Origin: Nageia nagi
Taxonomy: Eukaryota; Pinophyta
Direction: 5' to 3'
Length of the DNA stretch: 64,000 bases
Assembly (NCBI GenBank): GCA_050084985.1
Contig: JBITNC010000001.1
Location: forward strand, 184,512,001 to 184,576,000
In this document: one piece after another, positions 38,653 to 48,415 of the stretch
Layout: each line of letters starts with the position of its first letter
Position numbering within the stretch: position 1 is the stretch's first letter
Made by a program: the position numbers and the translations under genes
Notes under the pieces: model-generated
What the model saw: the letters and a program-made list of their open reading frames with translations, nothing else
Told to the model about the DNA's origin: nothing
Database searches by the model: none

Positions 38653-40600
38653 ATGGCCAACTCCAACTCTCTTCCCATTCCAAAGTTCAACGGACAAGGC
38701 TATGAATACTGAAGTATAAAGATGAAAACTTTGCTACTAGGCAAAGATCCATGGAACATCATAGGAAGTGGATATCAAGAAGATGATGATAAGAACACCA
38801 TGCCAGCCACAGATAGGAAAGAAAAGAAAGAAGCTCAAAAGAATAACTCATTGGCCCTCTACATTTTGCAGCCCACCTTTGATAAAAGTTTGTTTCCATG
38901 TATTGTTGTTGCTGTCTCATCCCAGGAGTCTTTGGAGAGAGTTTGTAAACATAAAGATGCAAAAGGCTGAGAATGCGAGTGACTACTGCGTTAAGACTCA
39001 AAGATGTGGTAAATATGATTGCCACCCTTGGAGAGATCTTGAAAATGGAGATTGTTGTGAAAAGGGTATTGAGAATCTTATCCCTCGATGTAGTCATGTT
39101 GCAATAATCATTAAGGAGAATAAGGACTTGACAAAACTTGATTTTAATTGAATAGTTGGTTCTCTTATGTCACATGAGAAAAGATTAAAGAAATCTTTAG
39201 AGAAAATGATGAGAATGTTTTTGCTTCTAAGATGAGAATTTCTAAGAAGAGGAGCTGCTAATGTCAAAAGAAGACGTGGAAGGAATGATCAAAGAAGAGG
39301 CCCAGAATGTTCCAATTGTCAAGGGCATGGAAAACTTGCTAGACCTTGTAGAATAAAAACTACAATTGGACGTAGAAAAGCCAACTATGCCCATGAAGAT
39401 GAACATGCACAAGAGAACCAAGGTAATTTTTTATAACTAGTCACATAGCTGATAAAACTACTCAAAAAGTTTGGTTTTTAGATTCTGCTTGTTCTAACCA
39501 TATGAGTGGAAAGGAGTTGTTTTTCTAACATGGATGAACTTTTTCAAGTCCAAAATCATGATTGGAGATAATTAACCCTTGGAGGTGGTTGCTTAAGGCA
39601 CAATGGATGTAGGCAGAAAATATGCTATGAAGAAGATTCATGACATTTACTACTCTACTTGTTTGAAATACAATTTGTTAAGTGTTGAACAACTTGTAGA
39701 AAAAGACTCCGAAATTGTGGTTAATGATAATCAATGTATCATCTATGACAAGAATAATAGGAAACATGTGGTCACCATTGTTCCTATGACAAAGAAGAAA
39801 ATGTTTCTTTTGAAATTTGAAGAGCACAAAGGTGTGTGTGAAGGTTGTAAAATTGGAAAGTATGCAAGGCAACTTTTCAAGAGGAAAAACATGAAGGGGC
39901 ACATACCCACTCCAACTTGTATATTCCAAAATTTGTAGACCTCTACAAACAAAAAAGTTTGGGTAAGTCATCATTCTTGCTTACCTTCAAAGAATGAAAG
40001 TGGCCATAAAATGAAGTGATTGAGAACCGATAGTGGAGAAAAGTTTTGCTCCAAGGACTTCAATACTTTTGTGCACAAAATGGAATCAAAATGCAACTAC
40101 CGTCTATACACCACAGCAACATGGGGTGACCGAGAGAAGGAATAGAACCACTGAAGAAATGGTTAGGAGCATGTTGCAAAATAAGGGATTGAACAATATT
40201 TTTGTCCTATGCAATTGACATAGCCATGTTTATCCTCAATAGGTGTGTAACAAGAGCACTTTTCAAAAGGACTCCTCAGGAAGCATGATATATAACTAAA
40301 CCATTGTGAATCATTTACGAGTTTTTGGTTGCCTTACATATGTACATGAACTGAAAAAGAAGTTAGAAATAAGGAGTGTGTTGTGCATTCTTGAAGGATA
40401 TTTCAAAACAAGTAAGGCATACAAACTATCTAATCCAAAAAAAACACAACTTTGTAGTCATTAGAAATCTTATTTTTGATGAAGGGGGAGTTTATAGTCA
40501 TCGATAAGACAAACCAGCCAAGATCATTGATGTTGAAGAAGAAAATCCAATTGAGGAACAACCTTCAAGTATTCTCTAATCCTAAAAGCCCACTTAGTAG
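38653..40600 (+). pseudogene. copia E gag, protease and integrase, broken
   Basis: Gag starts at ATG 38653: MANSNSLPIPKFNGQGYEY, then a stop in place of the usual Trp, and continues in frame with LLLGKDPWNIIGSG. The nucleocapsid knuckle near 39310 is CSNCQGHGKLARPC; Lys stands where the His ligand belongs. Protease near 39478 has LDSACSNHMSG. Pre-integrase at 39603-39938 (NLLSVEQLVEKDSEIV, CEGCKIGKYARQLF). Integrase at 40033-40250 (YTPQQHGVTERRNRTTEEMV). Integrase C-terminal part to about 40500 (LRVFGCLTYVHELKKKLE). Multiple stops. Confidence 0.8.
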
Positions 40601-40773
40601 CCCATCAACAAATTCAATATGACTAAACCAATTTTAAGCATAAGCAACTCACTTAATAGCCATATGAAAACAAACAAAGGAAAAATAATTAATAATAATG
40701 ATAATATTAATGTCCATGGCTGACCAAAAAGGTCAAAGAGTGTCAAAAGTTGGTGAATATAGATGTTGATATG

Positions 40774-40850
40774 AAAGATGCATTCAAGACAAACGGGCAT
40801 CAATGAATATAGAGGATGATCTAAAAGATGCATTCAAGATGAACGAGCAG
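40774..40850. repeat. 50-bp tandem duplication
   Basis: AAAGATGCATTCAAGA starts at 40774 and 40824 in the 3' part of the LINE region. Confidence 0.75.
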
Positions 40851-40932
40851 AGCAACAAACTCATCTTAGACAATGCACTAAGTAACCATCTATTTACAAT
40901 GAATCAAATGTTAGAGCATCAAAATCCCAATC

Positions 40933-41122
40933 AAAGCAAGCCCAATCAATGGGTCATGAACTAGGTGCCCAAACTTTGAACCCATAAGTGGTAATGGGCT
41001 GAATGATGCAATTGAAGAGATGCATTTAAAGCAAGCCCAATCAATACGTCATGACCTAGGCGCCCAAACTTCAAACCAATAGGTGGTAATGGGTTGAATG
41101 ATGGCATTGGAAAGATGAATTT
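40933..41122. repeat. 95-bp tandem duplication
   Basis: AAAGCAAGCCCAATCAAT starts at 40933 and 41028. The copies share CATGA(A/C)CTAGG(T/C)GCCCAAACTT and GGTAATGGG(C/T)TGAATGATG. Confidence 0.85.
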
Positions 41123-42152
41123 TTTACGAGATGTCCTATAAATGAATTTGAAAAAATTGGGTTTCCAAGTTAGAGAGGGAAGCATAACCCTTGCAAAGAC
41201 AATTGAAAGGCATGCCTCAAATTGATAAGTTCCAAAGTATAGAAACACCAACTATAGAAGGTGGTCATCTCCACAAGCTCCTCCTTTTAAAAGAACTGAA
41301 ACTTGAAGGCAACATCCCTAGACGTGTTAAATATCATAGCCTTCATTTTGCTAAGGTTAACTACAAGTTGTCAGATATCACAAAAACAAGCATAAGCATC
41401 TAACTATCTTTGTAAACCATCTACAATGTAAGAGATTATAATCACATCATCAACAAAGAGAAGAATAGCAATCAATATATGATGAAGAAAATAGTTGCCA
41501 TTCGCATGAGTGTGGTGCCAAAGGAAATCCTCAAGCTCGTTAATATAGATACCAAAGAGGGTCAATGAGAGGGAACAACCTTGTGTAACCCTAAAAATAC
41601 TCTTGATAGAGTTAGAGAGGCCATGAAGAGTGCAGAATTGGCCAACCATCATCTCATATAACCTTGTGATAGCTGTCGCTAGAGAAGAAGATATCTCAAA
41701 ATTTAGTCAAAAGCTTTTCTAAAGTCAACAATGCAACAAAAGACTTTGAAGGATCGCTAGCAAGCCTTCTCAATAATAACTCAAAAGGTAAAGATGTGGT
41801 CAATAGTCTGGGTAATCGCTCATGAAACCAACCTATCCTACAATCCTAAGTTTCTTGCGCTCTATCTTTTATAACAAATTCATTTCTAGCACTATACCAT
41901 ACAACTTGGTAAATGCATGTTTAACAATACTAGTCCTATAATTGTTAGAAATAGAACTATCTCCTAATTTGTAGATGGGGTGAATAATGTGCTACAATCA
42001 AGAGGGGGGAAATCCCAAGTAAATAATCTCATCGAAAAGCCTAAAAAGAGGGACAACAAGTCAATCAACTCCAGTATTTAAGAGCTTTGTCTAATACCCT
42101 CACAATTTTTAAATTTGTTGGTGTCAAGCTTTTGAATAACCTTCCAAATATC

Positions 42153-42829
42153 TAGGTTGGAAAACTCGGACTCGAGAATTACTCGACCAAAAAAAATTCT
42201 GCAAATACTTGACAACTCGGAGAGTACTTGGGAAAACCTCAACACTAAAACTCACCAAAAAAAAAAATGATTCAAAAAAAGAATGAGAAATCAATATTAT
42301 CATGATGTTCCTACATAAAAAAATGGTAAAAATATTAAAATTCTATAAAAAATTATACTACAAGTAAAAGTATTATACAATAAAAAATAAAATAAAATGC
42401 TATTTTAAAATACTATTATTCACGAGAACAGAAATGGGAAGTATGTGTGGGTCGTCAAGCCTAAGATTGTCAATTACGAGTTCAAGACTCATACGTGGGT
42501 CAAGGTAAACCGTTCAGAATATTCAATACAAAAAACTGTGTTTTTTTCCTTAAAATTGGCATTTTGTCTACTTACTAGCTGAGTAATCAGTGAATTCCAG
42601 CAAATTTGGAGGGCAAAAACTCAATGAAACTCGCCAGATACCCGCCTTTGTCATGTTTTCGATCGATTTGAGGTTTGTTTCATTGACAACCGTTTTCCCA
42701 CAGGTTTCTTGCAGATTCCAACCTTGATTTCTCGCCGAAAACCCTCCTGAATTCAGCAATGCTGAATTCAACCCCTCCTCGACTCGGCTAGCTGTTGACT
42801 CGCGATTTCTCATGAATTTTTGAACCAGG
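42153..42829. mobile_element. 677-bp insertion with 9-bp target duplication (Mutator-type MITE)
   Basis: Flanked by perfect direct repeats CCAAATATC (42144-42152 and 42830-42838). Removing the insert and one repeat restores a continuous LINE reading frame (FHIS/DIWKVIQKL) across the site, which verifies both ends. A 9-bp target duplication is characteristic of Mutator-like elements. The ends TAGGTTGGAAAACTC and, inverted, CCTGGTTCAAAAATTC are only imperfectly similar. ACTCG is frequent near both ends. No transposase inside. Confidence 0.8.
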
Positions 42830-44365
42830 CCAAATATCACTAATATGAAAGAAATGACAAGGGGAAGGGACAGAAGAGACATGGATTGAGGGATGGTTAA
42901 GGATATCATAAAGGGAGTTGCAATAAGAAATCCAAGTTTGAGGATCAATGTTTGAAGATGGGGATTTCTTTGGGAGAAGGGTGCACCAGAAGAATATGGG
43001 TCAATGGTGGAGCGCATCATGAAGATCAAGTTACCAAGACAAAAGAAATTTGCACTTATTATGTCTCACCCTTCCCTTCAATGCTGAATAATTATCATTT
43101 TTTGTTGCATTCACTCTTTAAGGTTATATTTGGAGTGTTGGGTACATAACAAGGGTCATGGAGCCAAAAAAAAGAAGCCTCCAATGGAAAGACTTACAAT
43201 TGGCATCATTCCGACGGTTCATAGGGCAAAACCATTAGGGCAAGGGGAAGTAGAATGACAATAAGGAATCAAGGGCGAAATCATAGGGCTAAAAGAGAGG
43301 AGCATTTTGACGAGGTGAGAAATCCTCGTGGAGTAGTCAATGGTGTGCAAAGCATTGAAGTAGGTTGTCATAGGATGAGTATTGGGAGTGTGAAAGTAAA
43401 GGCGAAGAGGAGGATGAGATAGAGAGGTGGAATGAAGAATGAAAGATAAAGCAGCATAGTTGGCAAGGGGTAAACAATGGAAGACAAGAAAGTCTCAATG
43501 CACCCTACTAGCCAAACTATAATCAAGGACACTTGCACCCTGACCATGAGAAAAGAAGTGAATCTCCTAGAGTTAGGAAAGCAAGGAATACCATGGAGTA
43601 TGTGAAGATTATGCTATTCTCCCATCTACAAAAGATATTTCTCGTATGCTATAATACAAATATTTCCACCAATTGAAGCTTGAAACAAACTAAAATCCTT
43701 AGAAACAAACTCATGAAGGCAAAGCTCATCCTCTGCAAGATCATGAACAAGCACCTTGTGGACTCTATTACAAACATTGAAGTCACCTAGGAAGATAACC
43801 TCACAGTGGAGAAACGAGAGATTTTTGGGTAAAGGTCAATAAACAGGTCATCTTCAATATACACACTGAAGAAAAAGGAAATAGTAGCACACTATGATGA
43901 AGATATCATGAAGGGAGGTCCCTCTATGAACCCACAACCACATATACATGGAATGTACATCGAAAGCTAGTAAGGATATATTGAGTTGAAGGTTGTCCTA
44001 AATGACACAAGCGACTCCACCAGATCCTCAAACACTACCTAATCTATGGGTCTCACATTGGCAACTTGAGAACCAAAAGTAGCCAATAACAAGAGGAAGG
44101 ACTTGCTCATGGGTCTCAATGATAAAAATGATATCTTGTGAAGAACCATTACAATTTCAATAGACAATAGAGAAGTCATTAACCTTAATTGAAACCCCAA
44201 AATGATGCCATCTAGAAGGTTTAGAATGTGACCACCCCGAAGGGGAAGTGTCACAAATGACAACCCTGTAGTTGTAGATGACAACCCATTTGTTTTCCTT
44301 CTTAGTGGCTACAACCAAAGAACACTCAAAGCACATACAACCAGCCAAATGTTGGACAAGAAATT

Positions 44366-44795
44366 TGAAAGGAGGCTAACAAGATGCCAAGGGCAAGAAT
44401 TGGACCAAGTTGTTTCTAGATTGGAAAAGTTTCTACTGTATGATGATGAAGAAGAAAAAGCAAAAGATGAGTTGGTGAACTATGCATTAATTACTCAAGT
44501 TGATTTGGAACCATTTTAGTTTGAATATGTTTGTATTAATTATGGGTGGGTGCAAGCAATGAAAGAAAATATTGACTCCATTGAGAAAAATGACACTTGA
44601 GAACTTGTTGAATTGCCCAAACACAAGCAAATAGTTGGATCCAAGTGGGTCTACAAAACAAAGTTCAACAATGATGAAAGCATTATAAAGTACAAATTTT
44701 AGAGTAGACTATGAAGCAACATTTGCACTTGCTACCCGACAAGAAACAATATGAATGATTTTTTCTACAGCAACCAACAAATGGTGTAAAGTTGC
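44366..44795 (+). pseudogene. copia E, N-terminal RT part after the LINE
   Basis: It resumes with GQELDQVVSRLEKFLLYDDE and DELVNYALITQVD, then ELVELPKHKQIVGSKWVYKT, which is the copia RT start. The order and spacing match element D at 29800-30130, confirming that E was split by the LINE. It ends at a 112-bp duplicated segment. Confidence 0.75.
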
Positions 44796-44798
44796 TTA

Positions 44799-44962
44799 AT
44801 TATTGCACATCTCATTAGACCCATGGTCTCAAATACCCCTATCTTTGAACACAGATTGCTCACACAAAGATCTCTTTGCTCTTATCGATCTTGAGTATCT
44901 CCGTTGCTTGATTATTGCACATCTCATTAGACCCATGGTCTCAATTACCCCTATCTTTGAGG
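44799..44962. repeat. 112-bp spaced duplication at the end of copia E
   Basis: ATTGCACATCTCATTAGACC (continuing CATGGTCTCAA…ACCCCTATCTTTGA) occurs at about 44801 and 44913. It sits at the boundary between copia E and the DNA leading to the host gene. Confidence 0.85.
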
Positions 44963-45927
44963 TATATTCAATTTCCAATACTAACTAGTTTTCTAGTTTC
45001 GATGATGTGTTGAATCCAACTGCAAATCTGGAAGTTTATACATTTCTTGCACCAGAGAACACCTTGCACAAAACAGAAGAATGAGGACACAACTGAAAGC
45101 TCCTCTAACAATGACAAACTCTTCATTCAAGAGTTGTCATAGTTGCCATAAGCATTCAACCAATTAAAGATACGAGGAAAAGAAAATGTAGACCTCCTTG
45201 AATGTCTCCTTTGTACAATTAATACAATTACTGTGCTTTTGAATGCTCCCCGCTGAACTAATGGTTAGATAAATCAATTACATGTTTTCACATAAGGTCC
45301 CACAGAGAGCACTAATTCTAAACTATTTACCTATGCAATGCTATTGTGCCAACGACGAAAAAGATTTAAATCTCTGCCAGAGAAGAAATGAACAGGAAAA
45401 ATTACAAACACTTGCTAAAGAAGAATGCTAAAGGTTTTCACCAATCACTTTTTTATCAAATATAAGTTAAAAATGGGTTATTTTTATATAAATTTTAATT
45501 AAATTATTATCGGCTTGTTTCAAATTCAATCTGCAAAGCGGAATGTTATGGATTAAGTCCATGTCACTAATGAAAAATCTTTAAGATTTTCTAGATGAAA
45601 TTTTCTGAGAAATTATATAACCATTAGGTTATCTACACCATTATATTTACGGGAGAAATAGCTGTATCCTAAAAGTGATTTGCAAATATCATACGGGCTG
45701 GGCCTGAAAATCACTTTTCCTTCAGCAATTCTTAACTTTAGCAAGGTAAAAGCTTAAGATGCTGTTACAAACCGAAATTTTGATATGTATACAGAGAAAC
45801 TTAAATGCACTTATTTAATGTGAAAGGCGCACACAAAAAAATAGAAAAACACTACAGCCCAAAAATTCTCTAGGGGTTATTAGAAATCTCAAATAAAAGA
45901 GCTTATAGCCGGTACCATTAAATCCAG
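44963..45927. other. Region 3' of the host gene
   Basis: No retroelement domain recognised. It presumably includes the 3' untranslated region and terminator of the minus-strand gene, but I could not pick a convincing polyadenylation signal. Confidence 0.4.
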
Positions 45928-47468
45928 TCAACCTTCTTCTCCATCTTCTCCTACAGATAAAATGTTTATTACTGCAACCTCCTTTTCTGAGTGGGGAGAT
46001 GATGCACCTGAAAGTATTTGTCATCAAAAACTCTTTCCAGAAACAAAATGCCAACTTGCAAGGGAAACAAAAACATAGAAGATTCCTGAAGAGAAATATT
46101 TGACTGCAGAATTGCAAATTCAAACTACAGATAAAATTACTTTCACTAAAATTTCTATGCGAACAGCCTTCTTCTCCACTCCATGTACAAAGTTATTCCA
46201 ATTATAATATGTTTACTAGACTGACTATTTGTTTCAGAAAGTTTGAAAATATTGAATATATCAATTTGCAAAATCCAAAAAGAAAACAACTATTCAAAAT
46301 TTCCATATGAAATAGAAACAGTTTGGACTTTCAAGTGATTTACACAATTAGTATTCTATTCGATTTGTTCCTCTAACTTACATGGTTTAATAGTACATTT
46401 CAGATTTTTCCTCATACAGTAATATATTTATCCAGTCAGCATCTGTTTCCCAGCAATTGACCCTTCACAAATTTTTCAAAATGTGAATTTCCCGACAACA
46501 AAAATTGAAAATAACGATCAAGTTTTCAAATATAATTATATAGAGTTAGATTCAAGAATGTACATTTCCTATGAGTTAAGTTCATGTTTTCCAAGAAATT
46601 CCACCTCTTCTAACAGTAAATTGCATATTTTTACATCAAATGTTTCCACGTTATATCAATAAATTTACCTCCGATATTACCAACAACTGAAAAGATTTAA
46701 TTTCCTTGTGCATTAACAGGATGTGAGAAAAATTAGACAGTCATTTTGTACGGTCAAAAGTTCCCATCCATGTAAATATGGAAAATGTCTCATCCTCTAT
46801 TTTTATTTCACTATTATTTAAACCTGAACAACGCTCCGTTCAGTTATTTAATGATTTCCCTGCAGGTAATGACTTTGCAAACCCTAAATGGCCGGTTCAA
46901 TACTCCTGTTTTGATTCAACAGGTAACAATTTCCAATCCTTTTACCAACCCCAAACCCTAACCCTCACATCTCCTTATCACCTAAAATCCATCCAAATCA
47001 ACCACAGAGAAAACAAAGAAATAATTAATAATACTCACCATCAACATAGAAAGGTGAAGATGGCCACCCTCTGGCAGCAAAGAGAGAGATGACCTCCTCC
47101 TCTGTCAAAGAAGTGTTTCCCCTCAATTTCGCCAGAATATCATTATTAACAGCGTTCTTACTATTTTGTCTTGGGGGAACCCAATACGAAGAGCCTGGAA
47201 GAAATGGAAGCCAATCGGGGGCAGTCCTGCGAACAATAATACGGTGGATTGCATCTTCGAGTCTGTTGATTCCAAACACTTCAATCTCATTCTTTGTATT
47301 ATTATTGGTGCTGTTATTTTCTGAAAATTCGCTCAAATCGACCTCGATCAATTCCGCATCGTAGCGGGAGGCGCCTCCCGACCTGAATCTGGCGTTGATG
47401 AGCCTTGCTTGCCCCACCTGGACAAGATTGCTTGTCCTCAGAGCCGTCTGAGCCAGCCTTTGAGCCAT
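45928..47468 (-). CDS. Small plant protein of unknown function, probably mitochondrial; two exons
   Basis: CDS = complement(join(45928..46007, 47039..47468)), 169 codons plus stop. Exon 1 starts at ATG 47468 and ends inside a Gly codon at a consensus donor (GATG/GTGAGT, intron from 47038). The acceptor CTTTCAG ends at 46008. Splicing gives FYVDG joined to ASSPHSEKEVAVINILSVGE and a stop at 45930-45928; without splicing the frame would end after GEYY. The N-terminus MAQRLAQTALRTSNLVQVGQ and the following Arg-rich, acid-free stretch look like a mitochondrial presequence. The core RTAPDWLPFLPGSSYWVPP is, to my recollection, conserved in small uncharacterised land-plant proteins. I assign no function. 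The intron is 1031 bp. This is the only frame here with intact structure. Confidence 0.8.
46008..47038 (-). other. Intron of the 169-codon gene
   Basis: GTGAGT at its 5' end (47038-47033) and CAAATACTTTCAG at its 3' end; phase 1. AT-rich with no recognisable element inside. Confidence 0.75.
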
Positions 47469-47574
47469 TTTCCGCTAGATCTGTCCACTAATGAGTGCCT
47501 TGTTCGTTCAGACTAGATAAGCAACAGAATAAAGATGAGATCTGGATGGATGAGGATCAGTGACGGCTCTAGAA

Positions 47575-47584
47575 CTTATATAAA
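47575..47584 (-). promoter_or_regulatory. Candidate TATA box of the 169-codon gene
   Basis: On the minus strand TTTATATAAG lies about 107 bp upstream of the start codon, a normal distance for a plant gene with a 70-80 bp leader. No experimental support. Confidence 0.45.
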
Positions 47585-47715
47585 TATTATAATAATGATA
47601 AGAGGTTAAGAGAATATAAAGATGGATATGTAACGTATACTCTTAAGAGAAGTATGCAAGCTATAAGTAGTTTATAAATAGGATCAATTAGATGTATCAT
47701 ATAAATATTTATATC

Positions 47716-48218
47716 TGTTGGAATGTATAATGTATTATTGTAAAAGTTTTGTAATAATTTTCTATGTAAGTTTATTAATATTTAAGAGTATAATTTGATA
47801 TTTTAAGTATTTAAGTGAATATGATAATATAATTTGTCTTATATTTCATATCATGAGTATATTTTTTGGGTAAAAGGATGTGCATGTCATGCTTTTATAT
47901 ATTAGATAAAAGGGTGATCTAAAGAGAGATTTTGGCCTATAAATAGAAAGTTCTTTCTTTGTGATCACATACCAAGTTGTGGAGTAAAGTTATGCTATAG
48001 GATAGAAGCATAGGAGTTGAGATTAGGAGGATTGTAAGAGAGTTGTATTTGTGATTAAAATAAAGATCTAGTTAGTGGATGTACTCCTAGTTGGAGTAAC
48101 CACTTACATCTTGTGTTATCTTTGTGAGATTGCTTTATGAGTTTGTTAGATGTGTATTGTGAGTTTTCATATGATTTTGAGAGTTTAGAGTTGTTCATGT
48201 TATATTTCAATTCTTTCA
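47716..48218 (+). repeat. Copia LTR, same family as A; likely 5' LTR of element F
   Basis: Begins TGTTGGAATGTATAATG like the LTR at 10216, contains GGCCTATAAATAGAAAG (TATA-like) near 47935, and ends TTCTTTCA immediately before a primer-binding site. Five bases before it (ATATC) could be one half of a target duplication, but the partner end is gone. It starts about 250 bp upstream of the host gene start codon, in divergent orientation. Confidence 0.8.
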
Positions 48219-48236
48219 TTTTGTATCAAAGCCCTT
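48219..48236 (+). other. Primer-binding site of copia F
   Basis: TTTTGTATCAAAGCCC follows the LTR end; it is close to the initiator-Met tRNA complement TGGTATCAGAGCC. Confidence 0.7.
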
Positions 48237-48350
48237 TGGAAGCTTTTCTTCACATCCTTGGAGACTCTCCATCTTGAAGGTCTATCTTAAGATCTTATTG
48301 AGGTAAACTCAAAAGAAGGTATAAATTCCTTCCTTCTTGGTTATTTGTTG

Positions 48351-48352
<2 letters not shown>

Positions 48353-48412
<60 letters not shown>
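48353..48412. repeat. (AT)n microsatellite
   Basis: About 30 AT units, preceded by TGTTGGA. It separates the copia F leader from unrelated AT-rich DNA. Confidence 0.95.

Positions 48413-48415
<3 letters not shown>

Larger units (their letters stand above)
40610..44365 (-). mobile_element. LINE (non-LTR retrotransposon) in copia E, broken
   Basis: Minus-strand non-LTR element, 5' side on the right. Endonuclease motifs lie near 44160-43950 (IIFIIETHEQ, ETHRLGSV, GSGGVACVI). RT follows: DIWKVIQKLDTNKFKNCEGI (about 42840 joined to 42145), IHPIYKLGDSSISNNYRTS (near 41980-41920), then RVTQGCSLSLTLFGIYINEL and LLFVDDVIIIS at 41652-41404, where the catalytic FADD is FVDD. Stops and frameshifts are frequent. 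A clear poly-A end was not seen; the left edge is approximate. It interrupts copia E and is itself interrupted by a DNA-transposon-like insert. Confidence 0.75.
38281..44795 (+). mobile_element. Ty1/copia element E, interrupted and 3'-truncated
   Basis: Plus-strand copia relic, a different family from A/F. A PBS-like ATTAGGTATCAAAAC at 38525-38540 marks the end of a 5' LTR whose start may be TGTTAACAG near 38281 (weak). Gag, protease and integrase follow to about 40600. A minus-strand LINE then interrupts, and RT sequence resumes at about 44370 before ending at about 44795. No 3' LTR was found. Confidence 0.75.

Noticed and set aside
42568-43029. 153-codon minus-strand ORF
   Set aside because: It runs across the junction of the DNA-transposon insert and the LINE, so it is chimeric by chance.
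45815-46123. 102-codon minus-strand ORF
   Set aside because: It overlaps the second exon of the host gene in another frame; the spliced reading explains the region better.
47089-47364. 91-codon plus-strand ORF over exon 1 of the host gene
   Set aside because: It lies wholly within the minus-strand exon, and its C-terminus has no protein character.
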